DNA from: Nitrospirota bacterium
GTDB taxonomy: Bacteria > Nitrospirota > Nitrospiria > SBBL01 > JAADHI01
NCBI GenBank assembly: GCA_029261135.1
Contig: JAJDBX010000042.1
Location: 37,672 to 101,671, forward strand
DNA: 64,000 nucleotides
Direction: 5' to 3'
Position numbers and translations under genes: made by a program. The notes below the pieces were generated by a model. That model searched no databases. It saw only the letters and a list, made by a program, of their open reading frames with translations, and had not been told where the DNA came from. This document shows positions 8,005 to 17,437 of the stretch, one piece after another (the first letter of the stretch is position 1; every line of letters starts with the position of its first letter).

Positions 8005-8163
8005 CTGTCTTTTTAAAACCTCTGATTAAATACTCATTGGATTTCAAGGTATGCTTTTGTCGTGAACCCGTCAAGGCTTGTCGGTTTTTTAGCCAAGAAT
8101 TGATGTCTTTATCAGAGTATAAATATTGACTCTAAGTCTTCATTTCAGTAGGATGATTTCCTC

Positions 8164-8730
8164 ATGGAACAGGGGTGGCTCACGATAAACGTTTTTTTGG
8201 AGAGATGTAAAAACCAAGCCGTCAATCCACTTCTTCGGCTGCTCCTTTCGTCAGATGGCACGGCCATTCGGAGTTTTAATAGCATTTTTTTTAATCCACC
8301 AGAACTTGAAGTTTTGGATCAACATGAGACCTTTGCTGATGAAAACTTGGCCTTGCAACTGGGGATTCCTCAAGGAGAAAAAGTTGTTGAGCGTTCAGTC
8401 TGCTTGAGTATCATCCGGAACGAAGGGATCAAAGAACAACTGCTTTTCGCGATTTCCCGATTTCCCGTTTCAAGGCTTAAACCCGATCTCTATCAAGACT
8501 TGCAATTGGGACAAAAACCGCTTGGGCAGATCGTTGAAGAACGATCACTTTCAACATTCCGGGATTGTTTGGAAATCGCACATCTCCCTTTTCCAAAAGT
8601 CGCGGAAGCACTTGAACTTAAAGAGGATACTTTATTTTGGGCAAGACGTTTTCGCTTATCCATCTCCGGGCAAGTTTCGGCATTCATCTGCGAAGTTTTT
8701 TCACCCTACCTTTCTTCATTCTCTTCTTAA
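8164..8730 (+). CDS. Chorismate pyruvate-lyase-like protein (UbiC/DUF98 fold)
   Basis: This 188-residue protein matches the chorismate lyase fold. It has LLRLLLSSDGTAIRSF near the start, the central LLFAISRFPVSRLK strand region, KPLGQIVEE, and a C-terminal ARRFRLSISG...ICEVFSP segment resembling the family's R-x-R and E-x-F-x-P ends. The family releases pyruvate from chorismate to give 4-hydroxybenzoate, the first step of ubiquinone synthesis. UbiA and UbiD homologues follow within 3 kb, which supports a quinone or prenylated-aromatic pathway. Similarity is distant and no 4-hydroxybenzoate oxidation genes are seen, so the exact product is uncertain. The last 94 bases overlap the next gene. 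ATG 8164 follows GTAGGATG. Confidence 0.65.
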   Translation: MEQGWLTINVFLERCKNQAVNPLLRLLLSSDGTAIRSFNSIFFNPPELEVLDQHETFADENLALQLGIPQGEKVVERSVCLSIIRNEGIKEQLLFAISRFPVSRLKPDLYQDLQLGQKPLGQIVEERSLSTFRDCLEIAHLPFPKVAEALELKEDTLFWARRFRLSISGQVSAFICEVFSPYLSSFSS

Positions 8731-9614
8731 CGAGCGTCTTATTTGCCTGTCAGTCCACGAAGACCCGGCAAACTAAGGCCCCGCTTTCATCAACAGATCA
8801 AACAAACGCTAAGCAAGTGAAGGAAAAGCCTTCCCCATCTCAGAAAAAAACTGAGACAGAGGATATGATTTGGATTCCTGATGGACCATTTTTGATGGGG
8901 ACGGACGAAGTCGATACTGAGAATGAAGGGGTAGAGCTGGGATTTCCTCAACCTTGGTATGAAGATGAACGACCTCAGCACAGCGTGAGGCTCAAAGGCT
9001 ACTACATTGACCGCTATGAAGTAACGCAAGAAGCCTATTTACAATTTGTGCGAAAAGCAGGGCATCCGCCCCCTCCCCATTGGGTGAATGGGGTCTATAA
9101 AGTGGGGACGGGCAAACATCCCATCACATTCGTCGATTGGTACGATGCAAACGATTATTGCCTCTGGAACAAGAAATGGTTGCCAACGGAAGCACAGTGG
9201 GAGAAAGCCGCAAGAGGTTCAAAAGGCAGGCGATATCCTTGGGGAGATGTGTTTGATGCGAAACGTGCCCACCTTTCGCCTGCATCCGATGTAGCCATGA
9301 CATTGGCCCCGGTGGGTCGCTATCCAGAGGGCAGCAGTGCTTATGGTGTGCATGACATGGTCGGGAATGCTTGGGAATGGACGGCGAGTTGGTATATGCC
9401 CTATCAAGGCAGTAAACTCAGGAAAAGGGAATTTGGCATGAAACACCGTGCAGTGAGAGGCCTTTCTTTCCATTCTTTAGGACACTATCCGGGAGGAGCC
9501 TATCCGCGTGTACTCGAGGTGTATGCACGGGCGACCACGCGATCCTATGATCCACCTTCAGAGCGTTTAAGTGACCTCGGTTTTCGCTGTATCAAAAGGG
9601 AAAATTTACGTTGA
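8637..9614 (+). CDS. FGE-sulfatase-domain lipoprotein (SUMF1-like), non-catalytic type
   Basis: This protein has about 325 residues. The N-terminus has a hydrophobic segment ending in the lipobox LFAC (about residues 35-38), so it is probably a lipoprotein. It is followed by a low-complexity linker and then an FGE/SUMF1-type domain from about residue 76. Domain hallmarks are MIWIPDGPFLMGT, YYIDRYEVT, WYDANDYC, LPTEAQWEKAARG, YPWGD, MVGNAWEWTASWY and the terminal LGFRC. The segment equivalent to the FGE active site (VRGLSFHSLGHYPGG) has no cysteine pair, so formylglycine formation is unlikely. Such domains also occur in non-catalytic proteins. The likely start is TTG at 8637, inside the upstream gene, and its stop overlaps ubiA. 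Its link to quinone enzymes is only positional. Confidence 0.8.
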   Translation: MGKTFSLIHLRASFGIHLRSFFTLPFFILFLTSVLFACQSTKTRQTKAPLSSTDQTNAKQVKEKPSPSQKKTETEDMIWIPDGPFLMGTDEVDTENEGVELGFPQPWYEDERPQHSVRLKGYYIDRYEVTQEAYLQFVRKAGHPPPPHWVNGVYKVGTGKHPITFVDWYDANDYCLWNKKWLPTEAQWEKAARGSKGRRYPWGDVFDAKRAHLSPASDVAMTLAPVGRYPEGSSAYGVHDMVGNAWEWTASWYMPYQGSKLRKREFGMKHRAVRGLSFHSLGHYPGGAYPRVLEVYARATTRSYDPPSERLSDLGFRCIKRENLR

Positions 9615-10486
9615 GTTTTCTTTGGCATAAATGGCCTGCGGTCGCAAACCTGATCCGTTTGGACAAGCAATATGGCACGCTCTTACTGCTTTTCCCCACA
9701 CTCTGGTCTTTAATTCTGGCTTCAGAGGGGAGACCGTCTTTAAAACACCTTATTATTTTTTCCATCGGCGCTTTTTTGATGCGCAGTGCGGGCTGCGTGA
9801 TGAATGACATGGCCGATCACACCTTTGATGCAAAAGTCGATCGCACCAAAAACCGTCCTTTGGCTTCTGATCAATTAAGCCTGTGGGAGGCACTGATTGT
9901 CCTCGGAATCCTTTTAACGGCTTCGCTCATCACCGTATTGTTTCTCAATCGCTTTGCTTTTTTTCTGAGCTTTGCAGCGCTTTTTTTTGCGATCATTTAT
10001 CCTTTTGCGAAACGCGTAACCTATCTCCCACAAATTGTTCTGGGCATTGCCTTTAGTTGGGGCATTATTTTGGCTTGGGCCGCTGAGCGGAACAGTCTAT
10101 CCCTCACCCCATTTTTGCTCCTACTGGCCAACCTGTGTTGGGCGACGGGTTATGATACGATTTATACCTTGATGGACAGAGAAGACGACCTCAAAATCGG
10201 CCTCAAATCGACTGCAATTCTGTTTGGAAAAGGGACTTGGCTGGCCGTCGGAGTCTTTTATGGTCTTGTTGTGCTTTTTTTAACGATGGTGGGTCAACAA
10301 TCTCAGATGAGTTTTTTGTATTATTCGGCCATCGGAGGCATTGGCATTCTGTTTTATTATCAATCGATTCAAATTAGAAAATCGCGACAAAGAGCAAGAC
10401 TTTTTGCATTGTTTAGATCAAATATTTGGGTGGGTTTTCTGGTATTGACTGGTTTATTATTGAATTATCATCTTGGGAGTTTGTAA
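9611..10486 (+). CDS. ubiA: UbiA-family prenyltransferase
   Basis: This 291-residue integral membrane protein has about eight or nine hydrophobic segments. It carries both UbiA aspartate motifs: NDMADHTFDAKVDR (about residues 65-78) and YDTIYTLMDREDD (about 181-193). The family transfers a polyprenyl chain to an aromatic acid, classically 4-hydroxybenzoate. The start is TTG at 9611, overlapping the TGA of the previous gene by four bases. A UbiD homologue starts 30 bp later. Together with the UbiC-like gene this fits the early ubiquinone pathway. The same families also include MqnP and MqnL-type enzymes of the futalosine menaquinone pathway, and sequence alone does not exclude that. Confidence 0.9.
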   Translation: MSFLWHKWPAVANLIRLDKQYGTLLLLFPTLWSLILASEGRPSLKHLIIFSIGAFLMRSAGCVMNDMADHTFDAKVDRTKNRPLASDQLSLWEALIVLGILLTASLITVLFLNRFAFFLSFAALFFAIIYPFAKRVTYLPQIVLGIAFSWGIILAWAAERNSLSLTPFLLLLANLCWATGYDTIYTLMDREDDLKIGLKSTAILFGKGTWLAVGVFYGLVVLFLTMVGQQSQMSFLYYSAIGGIGILFYYQSIQIRKSRQRARLFALFRSNIWVGFLVLTGLLLNYHLGSL

Positions 10487-10516
10487 TGCTGCGATGTCTC
10501 ATCTTGAGGACTAAGA

Positions 10517-11980
10517 ATGCCTTATAACGATCTGCGTCAATTTATGACTTTTCTCGAAGAAAGAGGACAACTCGTCCGGATTAAACAAGAAATCGACCCT
10601 TATTTGGAGATGACTGAAATTTATGATCGGCTCATCAAAAAAGGCGGGCCGGCCATTCTGTTTGAAAATCCCAAAGGATCAGATCTACCTGTTTTAATCA
10701 ACCTCTATGGCACTGTCGAGCGAGTTGCCCTGGGTTTGGATACCGATGAGAAAGGGTTGGAGGAAATCGGAAAGTTTCTCGCCTTTCTTCAACATCCTGA
10801 GCCACCCAAAGGTTTTGTGGATGCGGTCAAACATCTCCCTTTTTATGCCAGGATCCTGCACCTTTCCCCCAAAATAACAAAGACAGCCCCTTGCCAAGAG
10901 GTGGTGCTTCAAGGCGAAGACATTAATCTGGATGCTCTTCCGATACAGCATTGTTGGCCGGACGATGCCGCGCCCTTAATTACCTGGCCGCTTGTCGTAA
11001 CGAAACCACCACCCGGCGTAAATGGGAAATCAAATGTGGGCATTTATCGCATGCAGAAGATCGATAAAAACCGAACGATCATGCGCTGGTTAAGTCATCG
11101 CGGTGGGGCACAACATTATCGGGAATGGATGGCCACAGGAAAACCCATGCCCGTTGCAGCCGCACTGGGCTGCGATCCGGCGATGACCATTGCAGCAGTG
11201 ACCCCGGTTCCCGAGCAAATCGGTGAATTTCATTTTGCTGGATTACTTCGCAAGAAACAGGTTGAGCTGGTGAAATGTAAGATGTCTGATCTCGAAGTCC
11301 CCGCCACCAGTGAAATCATTATTGAAGGAGAAATTCACCTCGGTGAGATGGCGGATGAGGGGCCGCACGGCGATCACACGGGTTTTTATAACTCAGTGGA
11401 GCCTTTTCCCGTCTTTCGCGTGACCTGCATTACCCATCGTCAAAACCCCATCTATTTATCGACAACAACTGGGCGTCCCCCGAGGGAAGACGCAATTATT
11501 GGACTGGCCTTAAACCAGATTTTTCTCCCGCTTTTAAAGCAACACTTCCCGGAGATTATTGATTTCCATCTTCCGATGGAGGCCTGCTCTTATCGATTCG
11601 CGGTCATTTCGATGAAAAAACAGTACCCCGGCCATGCAAAGCGCGTCATGATGGGCATATGGGGTTTTCTTAAGCAGTTTATGTATGTTAAATTCATTAT
11701 CACCGTTGATCCTGAAATTGACATCAGAAATTGGGACGATGTGGTCTGGGCGATTTCGACACAGGTAGACCCGGCGAGAGATACCTTTGTGTTGGAATCC
11801 ACACCCATCGATTATCTCGACTTCGCTTCCCCCGAACCGCGCTTGGGATCAAAAATGGGCATTGATGCCACATCGAAAATGCCCCCCGAAACAAAACGGG
11901 AATGGGGAAGAGGCATGTCGATGGATCCAGACGTGGTCAAGAGAATTGATCAATTGTGGAGTGAATTAGGACTCGAGTAA
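10517..11980 (+). CDS. ubiD: UbiD-family decarboxylase
   Basis: This 487-residue protein spans a full UbiD domain. It begins [19 protein letters not shown] and contains the typical [34 protein letters not shown] and [12 protein letters not shown] blocks that hold the prenylated-FMN site and catalytic acids. The family decarboxylates 3-polyprenyl-4-hydroxybenzoate or related prenylated aromatic acids and needs the UbiX cofactor, whose gene is not in the window. It follows ubiA by 30 bp, and its TAA overlaps the ATG of the next gene (TAATG), so the block 8164-13023 is probably one transcript. A futalosine-pathway role (MqnL-like) is the main alternative. Confidence 0.9.
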   Translation: MPYNDLRQFMTFLEERGQLVRIKQEIDPYLEMTEIYDRLIKKGGPAILFENPKGSDLPVLINLYGTVERVALGLDTDEKGLEEIGKFLAFLQHPEPPKGFVDAVKHLPFYARILHLSPKITKTAPCQEVVLQGEDINLDALPIQHCWPDDAAPLITWPLVVTKPPPGVNGKSNVGIYRMQKIDKNRTIMRWLSHRGGAQHYREWMATGKPMPVAAALGCDPAMTIAAVTPVPEQIGEFHFAGLLRKKQVELVKCKMSDLEVPATSEIIIEGEIHLGEMADEGPHGDHTGFYNSVEPFPVFRVTCITHRQNPIYLSTTTGRPPREDAIIGLALNQIFLPLLKQHFPEIIDFHLPMEACSYRFAVISMKKQYPGHAKRVMMGIWGFLKQFMYVKFIITVDPEIDIRNWDDVVWAISTQVDPARDTFVLESTPIDYLDFASPEPRLGSKMGIDATSKMPPETKREWGRGMSMDPDVVKRIDQLWSELGLE

Positions 11981-13023
11981 TGCGTTCCAAAATAAATATC
12001 GTAGCGATTGTGCTTGTTTCGATCTTCTCGTCCCTTTCGTTTTTAAAAAGTGAACCCCTCCCGCAGAAACCTGAACCGAGCCATCAAAATAAAATAGATC
12101 AAGGCCTTGAAGGAAGCTGCCTCCATTGCCACGGAGGAGGAAATGCCTTGCAACAGGATCTCTCAGATCCTGAGTGTCAGGAATGTCATGGCATCCCTTC
12201 CATTCCCACCATCGTGATTCCTGCGAATGTGCCTAAGAATCAAGTCATCATTGAACAGCAGTTGATCGAGATTCCTGCCGGAACATTTATTATGGGAAGC
12301 CCAGGGCGTCCATCTGCAGAAGGACGAGGCAATGCGGATGAAGGACCGCCACATGAGGTCAGTGTCGCCCTCTACTATATTGATCTTTATGAAACAACCA
12401 ATGCACATTATCAGGAATATCTCGAAGCCACGGGCGCAAAGCCCCCACTGCTTTGGCGAGGCGGCGTCTTTCCGGAAGCCATTGCAAATCATCCCGTTGT
12501 ATATGTGGATTGGTTTGATGCTGACAACTTTTGCCGATGGGCTGGGAAACGCCTTCCGAACGAAGAAGAATGGGAAAAAGCAGGGCGCGGGAATGATAGA
12601 AGAAATTTCCCCTGGGGTGTGAATTTCGATACCGAAAAAGCGAATACGCCTCAATATTCGCTGGCCAAAGGGATCTCCGTTTCAAAGGGAAGCACCATGC
12701 CTGTCGGAAGTTTTGAATCAGGGAAGAGCCCTTACGGACTTTATGATATGGCAGGAAACGTCTATGAGTGGGTCAGCAATTGGTATCTCCCCTATCCCGG
12801 CAACCAAAGCCCGAATATCCATTATGGCAAAAGAAACAAAGTACTGCGGGGCGGATCGTGGTATGACTGCATGTCCTACGGTTGTGGCCTTTCATCCCCC
12901 GTTTATAATCGAAGCCGTTTCACACCGGAGATTAGAAACAAAGGATTCGGGTTCCGCTGTGCCAGCGATATCCCACATCCTGTAAAAAATCAAAAAAAGC
13001 CACAGGAAGAGTTCAACTCGTAA
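11980..13023 (+). CDS. Two-heme cytochrome c / FGE-domain fusion protein
   Basis: This is an exported 347-residue protein with a signal-like N-terminus. It has two heme-binding motifs, CLHCH and CQECH (about residues 47-70), followed from about residue 95 by a complete FGE/SUMF1-like domain. That domain shows IPAGTFIMGSPG, YYIDLYETT, WFDADNFCRWAGKRLP, MAGNVYEWVSNWY, LRGGSWYDCMSYGC and a GFGFRC end. The C-xxxx-C pair in the last block matches the spacing of catalytic cysteines in true formylglycine-generating enzymes, unlike the lipoprotein at 8637. A two-heme plus FGE fusion suggests redox coupling in the periplasm. No sulfatase gene is visible here. Its start overlaps the ubiD stop. Function is unproven. 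Confidence 0.85.
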   Translation: MRSKINIVAIVLVSIFSSLSFLKSEPLPQKPEPSHQNKIDQGLEGSCLHCHGGGNALQQDLSDPECQECHGIPSIPTIVIPANVPKNQVIIEQQLIEIPAGTFIMGSPGRPSAEGRGNADEGPPHEVSVALYYIDLYETTNAHYQEYLEATGAKPPLLWRGGVFPEAIANHPVVYVDWFDADNFCRWAGKRLPNEEEWEKAGRGNDRRNFPWGVNFDTEKANTPQYSLAKGISVSKGSTMPVGSFESGKSPYGLYDMAGNVYEWVSNWYLPYPGNQSPNIHYGKRNKVLRGGSWYDCMSYGCGLSSPVYNRSRFTPEIRNKGFGFRCASDIPHPVKNQKKPQEEFNS

Positions 13024-13221
13024 AAACCCAAAACAACTGATTTTTTCCTAAATAGTTCAAAATATTTAAAGCATCAGCAATGACTTTCAGATTAAAGCGC
13101 TTTTAATTCATGTTTTTCTTTGGTCTTTAATTGTCTTTTCGCTTAAAAAACGAGGTTTGCACAAAATCACCGCCTTCCAGTAAGCATGATTTTTCATCTA
13201 AACCCAGTGAGACCATATTAG

Positions 13222-13620
13222 AAATGTAATACCAACTCAGGAGACCCTGTCTCGACCGGAAGTGCCGGGAACTGTACTTTCCACTGGGGGACGCAAGACA
13301 TGGTCGGAAACCTATGGGAATGGGTTTCTGACCAAACGCAAGGGAACAACCCAGTCTGGGATCCGAGCGCAGATGTTTCCCCGCCAGCCAATACACTCGT
13401 TTCAGATCCAGGCTTCGCGGATTATGGCGGCGACGCCAATTTTGGGTGGAACAGAGCGACGAATAATCTCCCTGGCAAACAAATTTTCTATTCAGTCATT
13501 GTTCGAGGTGGGCATCATCGTGATGCTGAAAAGGCCGGTGTTTTCGCGAGCGATGCGTGTAGCAGCCCTTCTCATTTTGAATCGAGCATCGGTTTTCGGT
13601 GCGGGGTTCCAGCGCATTGA
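13222..13620 (+). pseudogene. C-terminal remnant of an FGE-domain protein
   Basis: The frame opens after a TAG at 13219-13221 and reads into recognisable FGE sequence: FHWGTQDMVGNLWEWVSD, then a divergent middle, VIVRGGHHRDAEKAGVF and a final SIGFRCGVPAH. The N-terminal two thirds of the domain, including the LP-E-EWEKA block, is missing. No signal peptide or convincing start is present. It is best read as the 3' end of a third FGE gene left by deletion or decay, directly behind two intact FGE genes. The preceding 13024-13221 spacer has no recognisable gene. Confidence 0.75.
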
Positions 13621-13691
13621 TTTCGTTTTGAGGGACATCTTGAACGATCAGCCCTCTCAATTTCAAATCATTATTTTTATAGGGTAAGCAA

Positions 13692-15292
13692 ATGGTACGA
13701 ATTATACACGAAACCTTATCAAGGGAGAGCTGTCTCATTTTTTCGCTCCCTAGCCCTTTTATTTTTCGTAGGCTGCAGCAGCGGTGGTGGTGGCTCTACC
13801 CCAGTACCCACATCAGCAGGCAACGATCCAGTTCCCGGCGGAGGATCTGAGGTCACGCCAGACAATTCGCTACAACTCTCGAGTACAGATCCACCCATTG
13901 TCCTTTCTGTCTCCCCTTTGCCTGGCTCCTTAGATGTCCCAATTGAAAATTCAATCGAAATAACTTTTTCGAAAGAGATGGAACCAGACTCATTTATAAG
14001 TGGGCTTGACGGCTTTTTCGACTCAAGCCGAAGATTCGTTTGTGTCAACAACGATTGCCGGGTGATCCGGGTGATTTCGGATCAATTCTTAGAATATGGG
14101 ACAAAATATGATTTAACCTTGAAGGCTGGTATCTCTGGCGTAAGGGATCTAGACGGAATGACCTTGGCCTCATCAGAGTCTTGATCCTTCTCAACGGGTC
14201 CAAGCTCCTCCTTTCTATCGGACCTTCCTTTTACAAAAGTCTCCTTGGACGGGGGCGGGTTAGTGGACACTGATCAGGGGAATAAAGTCATCGAAGATGC
14301 CGGTGAGTGCACTTCTATTCAACTTGATTCCATCGGGACAGTGCATATTGCGTATCTTTCCTTATCAGATCGGGCTCCGAAACATGCTTTTTGTTTGGCC
14401 GGACAAGATTGTACCAATCCAAAAAACTGGACAAAAGAAAGAATTGATGATCCCGAAGCCGTCCCCTCAAAGGGTGTAGGAAGAGACGTCAATATGTATA
14501 TCGATCGAAGGACAAGATCCATTTCAGTTATCGGGATTACGGCGTTAATTACGTGGGGGGGGTGAAATATGCAACGAAACTTGATGACCTTTGGCAGGCG
14601 GGAGAGGTCGACAATGTGACTCACGTAATTACCCATACCTATATCCAAGTCGATATGAACGACCGGATTCATATTACCTAGCGTTCTCGCAATGAAGTCC
14701 TTAATCCTGAAAATTTTTCAGAATGGGTCATAATGGAAGGGCTTGCTTATGCCACTTGTGGCCAGCAGACATCAGACTGTCTCCAAGCTGGCAGTTGGGA
14801 CAAGGTGTTGATTGAAGGCGGTTGGAAATTTAGAGACAATGTTTATGCCGCGCCGAACCATATTTTTGATTCCGATAATGCCGTCCATGTCATCTATCAC
14901 ACCAACGGAGCATTAAAGTACGCAAAATGTTTGCTCACATCTGATTGCAGGATTCTGGGAAAAGATTACTGTCCACACCCCATCGCCCTTAAACGATGTC
15001 GGGACTGAAAACTCGATCTTTGTCGATGCATCGGGAGTGCATATTACTGACAGAGATAACACCAATGCAAATTTAAGATACGCCTCTTGCGCGGCGAATT
15101 GCAGCGCGGTGGGCACGACATGGAATACCATCACCATTGATACCTTTGGCCGCATGGGCGGAAGTACCCAATTAAAGGTCGATGCCTCCGGGGCGCACTT
15201 GCTGAAGATAATTACCTCACCCTCGGACGGATGGAAAAGGGCATATCAGTTATCGAGACATAGGAAATAAAGCCCTTAAATATGCGCTGTGA
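13692..15292 (+). pseudogene. Decayed lipoprotein with Ig-like and propeller-type repeats
   Basis: Pieces in three frames join into one former gene. ATG 13692 starts a signal peptide that needs a frameshift in the T6 tract near 13738-13743 to reach ALLFFVGCSSGGGG, a lipobox followed by a Gly/Ser/Pro linker. An SbsA/Big_5-like domain follows (SPLPGSLDVPIENSIEITF...). There is an in-frame TGA at 14182-14184, a frameshift near 14510, a TAG at 14679-14681 where IHIT-RSRNE expects Tyr, a frameshift near 14945 and another before 15240, where HISYRDIGNKALKYAL ends at 15292. The repeated pattern (D-x-VHIxYRD ... LKYA-C) looks like a beta-propeller surface protein. At least six lesions argue against a working gene. 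Sequencing error alone would have to be oddly concentrated here. Confidence 0.8.
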
Positions 15293-15551
15293 AACCCACC
15301 GGCCTGATATAGAGATCAATATGAATAAAGAGACAATGTAATCAATACACATATTTTAAGAATCCAAACTTGGAGGACTCTATGAGAAGCGTTCTTATTA
15401 ACAATAACAGCAATTCTCTCTTTAATTGTTTTTATATCCTTCACCTTTTCTCTCATGGATCGATGACTGCCAATAGCATCCGTTTTTGGCTTAAAACAAG
15501 GTAAAAAAAAGTATTCAAGACACACGGGCTTATTCAGAAAAAGTCTCAAAC
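15293..15551. other. Intergenic stretch with a broken small gene at 15382-15504
   Basis: An ATG at 15382 follows a good GGAGG sequence and encodes 40 residues. The adjacent frame over 15397-15460 reads a clean membrane segment (LTITAILSLIVFISF) that lacks its own start. This looks like a small signal-peptide or membrane gene split by one frameshift and a nearby stop. I cannot name it. The rest of the stretch shows nothing I recognise. Confidence 0.35.
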
Positions 15552-15580
15552 TTGAATCTATTTTTGATGACTGATATGCT
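15552..15580 (+). promoter_or_regulatory. Probable sigma-70 promoter of the small exported protein and efflux genes
   Basis: TTGAAT (15552-15557) and TATGCT (15575-15580) are separated by 17 bases. Transcription would begin near 15587, which supports the ATG at 15615 over the upstream TTG at 15552. No CueR-type or CusR-type operator is obvious. Confidence 0.5.
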
Positions 15581-15614
15581 AACAAGGTTGAAAACTTCTG
15601 GATTCATTGAGCCC

Positions 15615-16031
15615 ATGAAAAAACCATTCTGGCATCGCACAATTTTTTGGACTGTCATTCTGAGCTTTAGTTTTATGCTGACTGGAAAGGCGATCGCCTG
15701 TCTCTCTCCCTCCATAATGGAAATGAGCCAGGGGAAAGCGATGGACTGCTGCATGGAACGGTGCCGGATGGAGACGACCCACGAAGAAGCGCAAAAGGCA
15801 TGTGAGCAAAGCCGTCATGCACTGAGTCCGAAAGAGACCCTTTCAAGCCATCACGATACTTGTGACAACTCGCTTGTAACAATCTTGTCGGATATCAGTC
15901 CGCTCCTTCTCTTTTCTTCACCCCTACTTGAGCCGATTGATCGTATAAAACAGCTTCAGACCGAAGTCATTCTTTTGCGACATTATCCTTCTGTTCAGAT
16001 TTACACTTCGATACAAACCTTTCTAATTTAG
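15615..16031 (+). CDS. Small exported Cys/Met/His-containing protein, metal-related by context
   Basis: This is a 138-residue protein starting MKKPFWHRTIFW. A signal peptide ends near AIAC, so it is either secreted or a lipoprotein. The mature part has clustered potential metal ligands (MDCCMERCRMETTH, SSHHDTC) followed by a hydrophobic stretch and a plain C-terminus. I do not recognise a family. It is 115 bp upstream of an outer-membrane efflux gene of a Cus-type pump, so a role in periplasmic copper or silver handling is plausible but unproven. The longer frame from 15552 starts on TTG within the predicted promoter and is not used. Confidence 0.6.
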   Translation: MKKPFWHRTIFWTVILSFSFMLTGKAIACLSPSIMEMSQGKAMDCCMERCRMETTHEEAQKACEQSRHALSPKETLSSHHDTCDNSLVTILSDISPLLLFSSPLLEPIDRIKQLQTEVILLRHYPSVQIYTSIQTFLI

Positions 16032-16146
16032 ACCTCTCATTTAAATTTCAAAACCTTGTTTTTGTCCATGCGCTTTCCGTATTGCGCTATGTCGCACCGG
16101 ATGAACAACATCTTTCGTCCATTTTATGTCAAGAAGAGGATGCACC

Positions 16147-17409
16147 ATGAAATATTTTTGGATACTAGCATTTTTTCTGATTTTGATATTTTTGACCACC
16201 CTGTTTCCGGTAAAAGGGGAAGCGCAGGAGACACTTCTTTTATCCGCATTGATTGAGGAGGCGCTTGAGGCCAATCCAAATATTATTGCCGCCAAGGCCG
16301 CGTGGGAAGCCCAAAAAGCACGCATTGATCGAGTAAATGTCTTGGATGATCCAGAGCTCGGTTTCGACACCTGGAATATTCCAAATAACCTTGATTTGAG
16401 CTTGACACGCAACTGGATTTTTTTTGCCAAACAGCGTTTCCCGGCGGCAGGCACTTTGAATCTAAGGGCAAAAGCCGAAGAAACAGAAGCGACGCGGGTC
16501 GAAACCCAAATCAGCATTACAGTCCGATCCATCATGGCGACGGTCAAAATTGCTTATCACGATCTCTATTTAGCGCACAAAGCCATAGAGGTAAATGCGG
16601 AGCATATCGATATTTTGAACCGTTTTGAGGCCATCGCTGAGATCAAGTACCAAACTGGCGCAGTGTCCGAACAAGATTTGCTGAAGGCACGAGTCGCCTT
16701 AGCGCGTTTGGAAAATGAGCAAGTCACTCTTGAACAGCGCTTACATACTGCACGCGCAGCTTTAAATACAGTGCTAAACCGTTCTCCACGTTCGCCACTG
16801 GTCTTACCGGAAGATTTGAGGCTGATTGCTCTGCCTTCCGATTTCGGTATCTTAGAAGGCAGAGCGCTCAGTGCCCAACCGGAATTAAAAGCGGCCAAAG
16901 CAGCGATTAAGCGAAGCGAGCAGGAAATTGCGCTGGCTAAGCTTAAATTTTCACCAGACTATCAAGTGACCGTCAAGCGATTTCAAAATCGAGGCACACC
17001 CCAACCGAGTGGATGGGGCATTTCGGCCAGCATCAACCTCCCGTGGTTTTTTCATCAAAAACACGATCAACACATTAAGGAGACACAACACAGAGTCATG
17101 CGGCAAGACGCTTTGTACGAAAACCTGAAAGATCAAACCCGATTTGTCATTGAAGATTTACTTGTGAAGATTAAAACGGCAAAACGATTGGCCGAGCTTT
17201 TTCAGGACAATGTGATTCCACAGGCCGAGCAGTCGGTAGCCTCGGCTGAAGTAGGTTATCAGACTGACCAGGTAGATTTTCTGGACCTGCTTGAAAGTCA
17301 GCGGCAGTTAGTGACTTTTCGTCTTGAGTATTTCCGTGCTGTGACACTGCAAAACCAGGAAGTCGCGCGCTTGGAACGGGTTCTTGGATCAGACATATCG
17401 GATGACTAA
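16147..17409 (+). CDS. TolC/CusC-family outer-membrane efflux protein
   Basis: This 420-residue protein has a signal peptide (MKYFWILAFFLILIF...) and two outer-membrane-efflux repeats. Each is rich in coiled-coil helix, for example LIEEALEANPNIIAAKAAW and the later SAQPELKAAKAAIKRSE. It forms the outer-membrane channel of a tripartite pump. The ATG at 16147 is chosen because AAGAGGA lies at correct spacing; the upstream GTG or ATG choices would spoil the signal peptide. The adaptor gene begins 28 bp downstream and the inner-membrane pump follows it. The substrate is Cu(I)/Ag(I) by association with the pump. Confidence 0.9.
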   Translation: MKYFWILAFFLILIFLTTLFPVKGEAQETLLLSALIEEALEANPNIIAAKAAWEAQKARIDRVNVLDDPELGFDTWNIPNNLDLSLTRNWIFFAKQRFPAAGTLNLRAKAEETEATRVETQISITVRSIMATVKIAYHDLYLAHKAIEVNAEHIDILNRFEAIAEIKYQTGAVSEQDLLKARVALARLENEQVTLEQRLHTARAALNTVLNRSPRSPLVLPEDLRLIALPSDFGILEGRALSAQPELKAAKAAIKRSEQEIALAKLKFSPDYQVTVKRFQNRGTPQPSGWGISASINLPWFFHQKHDQHIKETQHRVMRQDALYENLKDQTRFVIEDLLVKIKTAKRLAELFQDNVIPQAEQSVASAEVGYQTDQVDFLDLLESQRQLVTFRLEYFRAVTLQNQEVARLERVLGSDISDD

Positions 17410-17437
17410 AAATAATAAAACTAAATGGAGGTCTAAA

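Noticed and set aside
14182..14184. In-frame TGA read as possible selenocysteine or readthrough
   Set aside because: The same former gene has several frameshifts and a TAG, so simple decay explains the stop.
15316..15585. 89-residue minus-strand frame
   Set aside because: It overlaps a promoter and a decayed region, has no SD or domain, and its composition is random.
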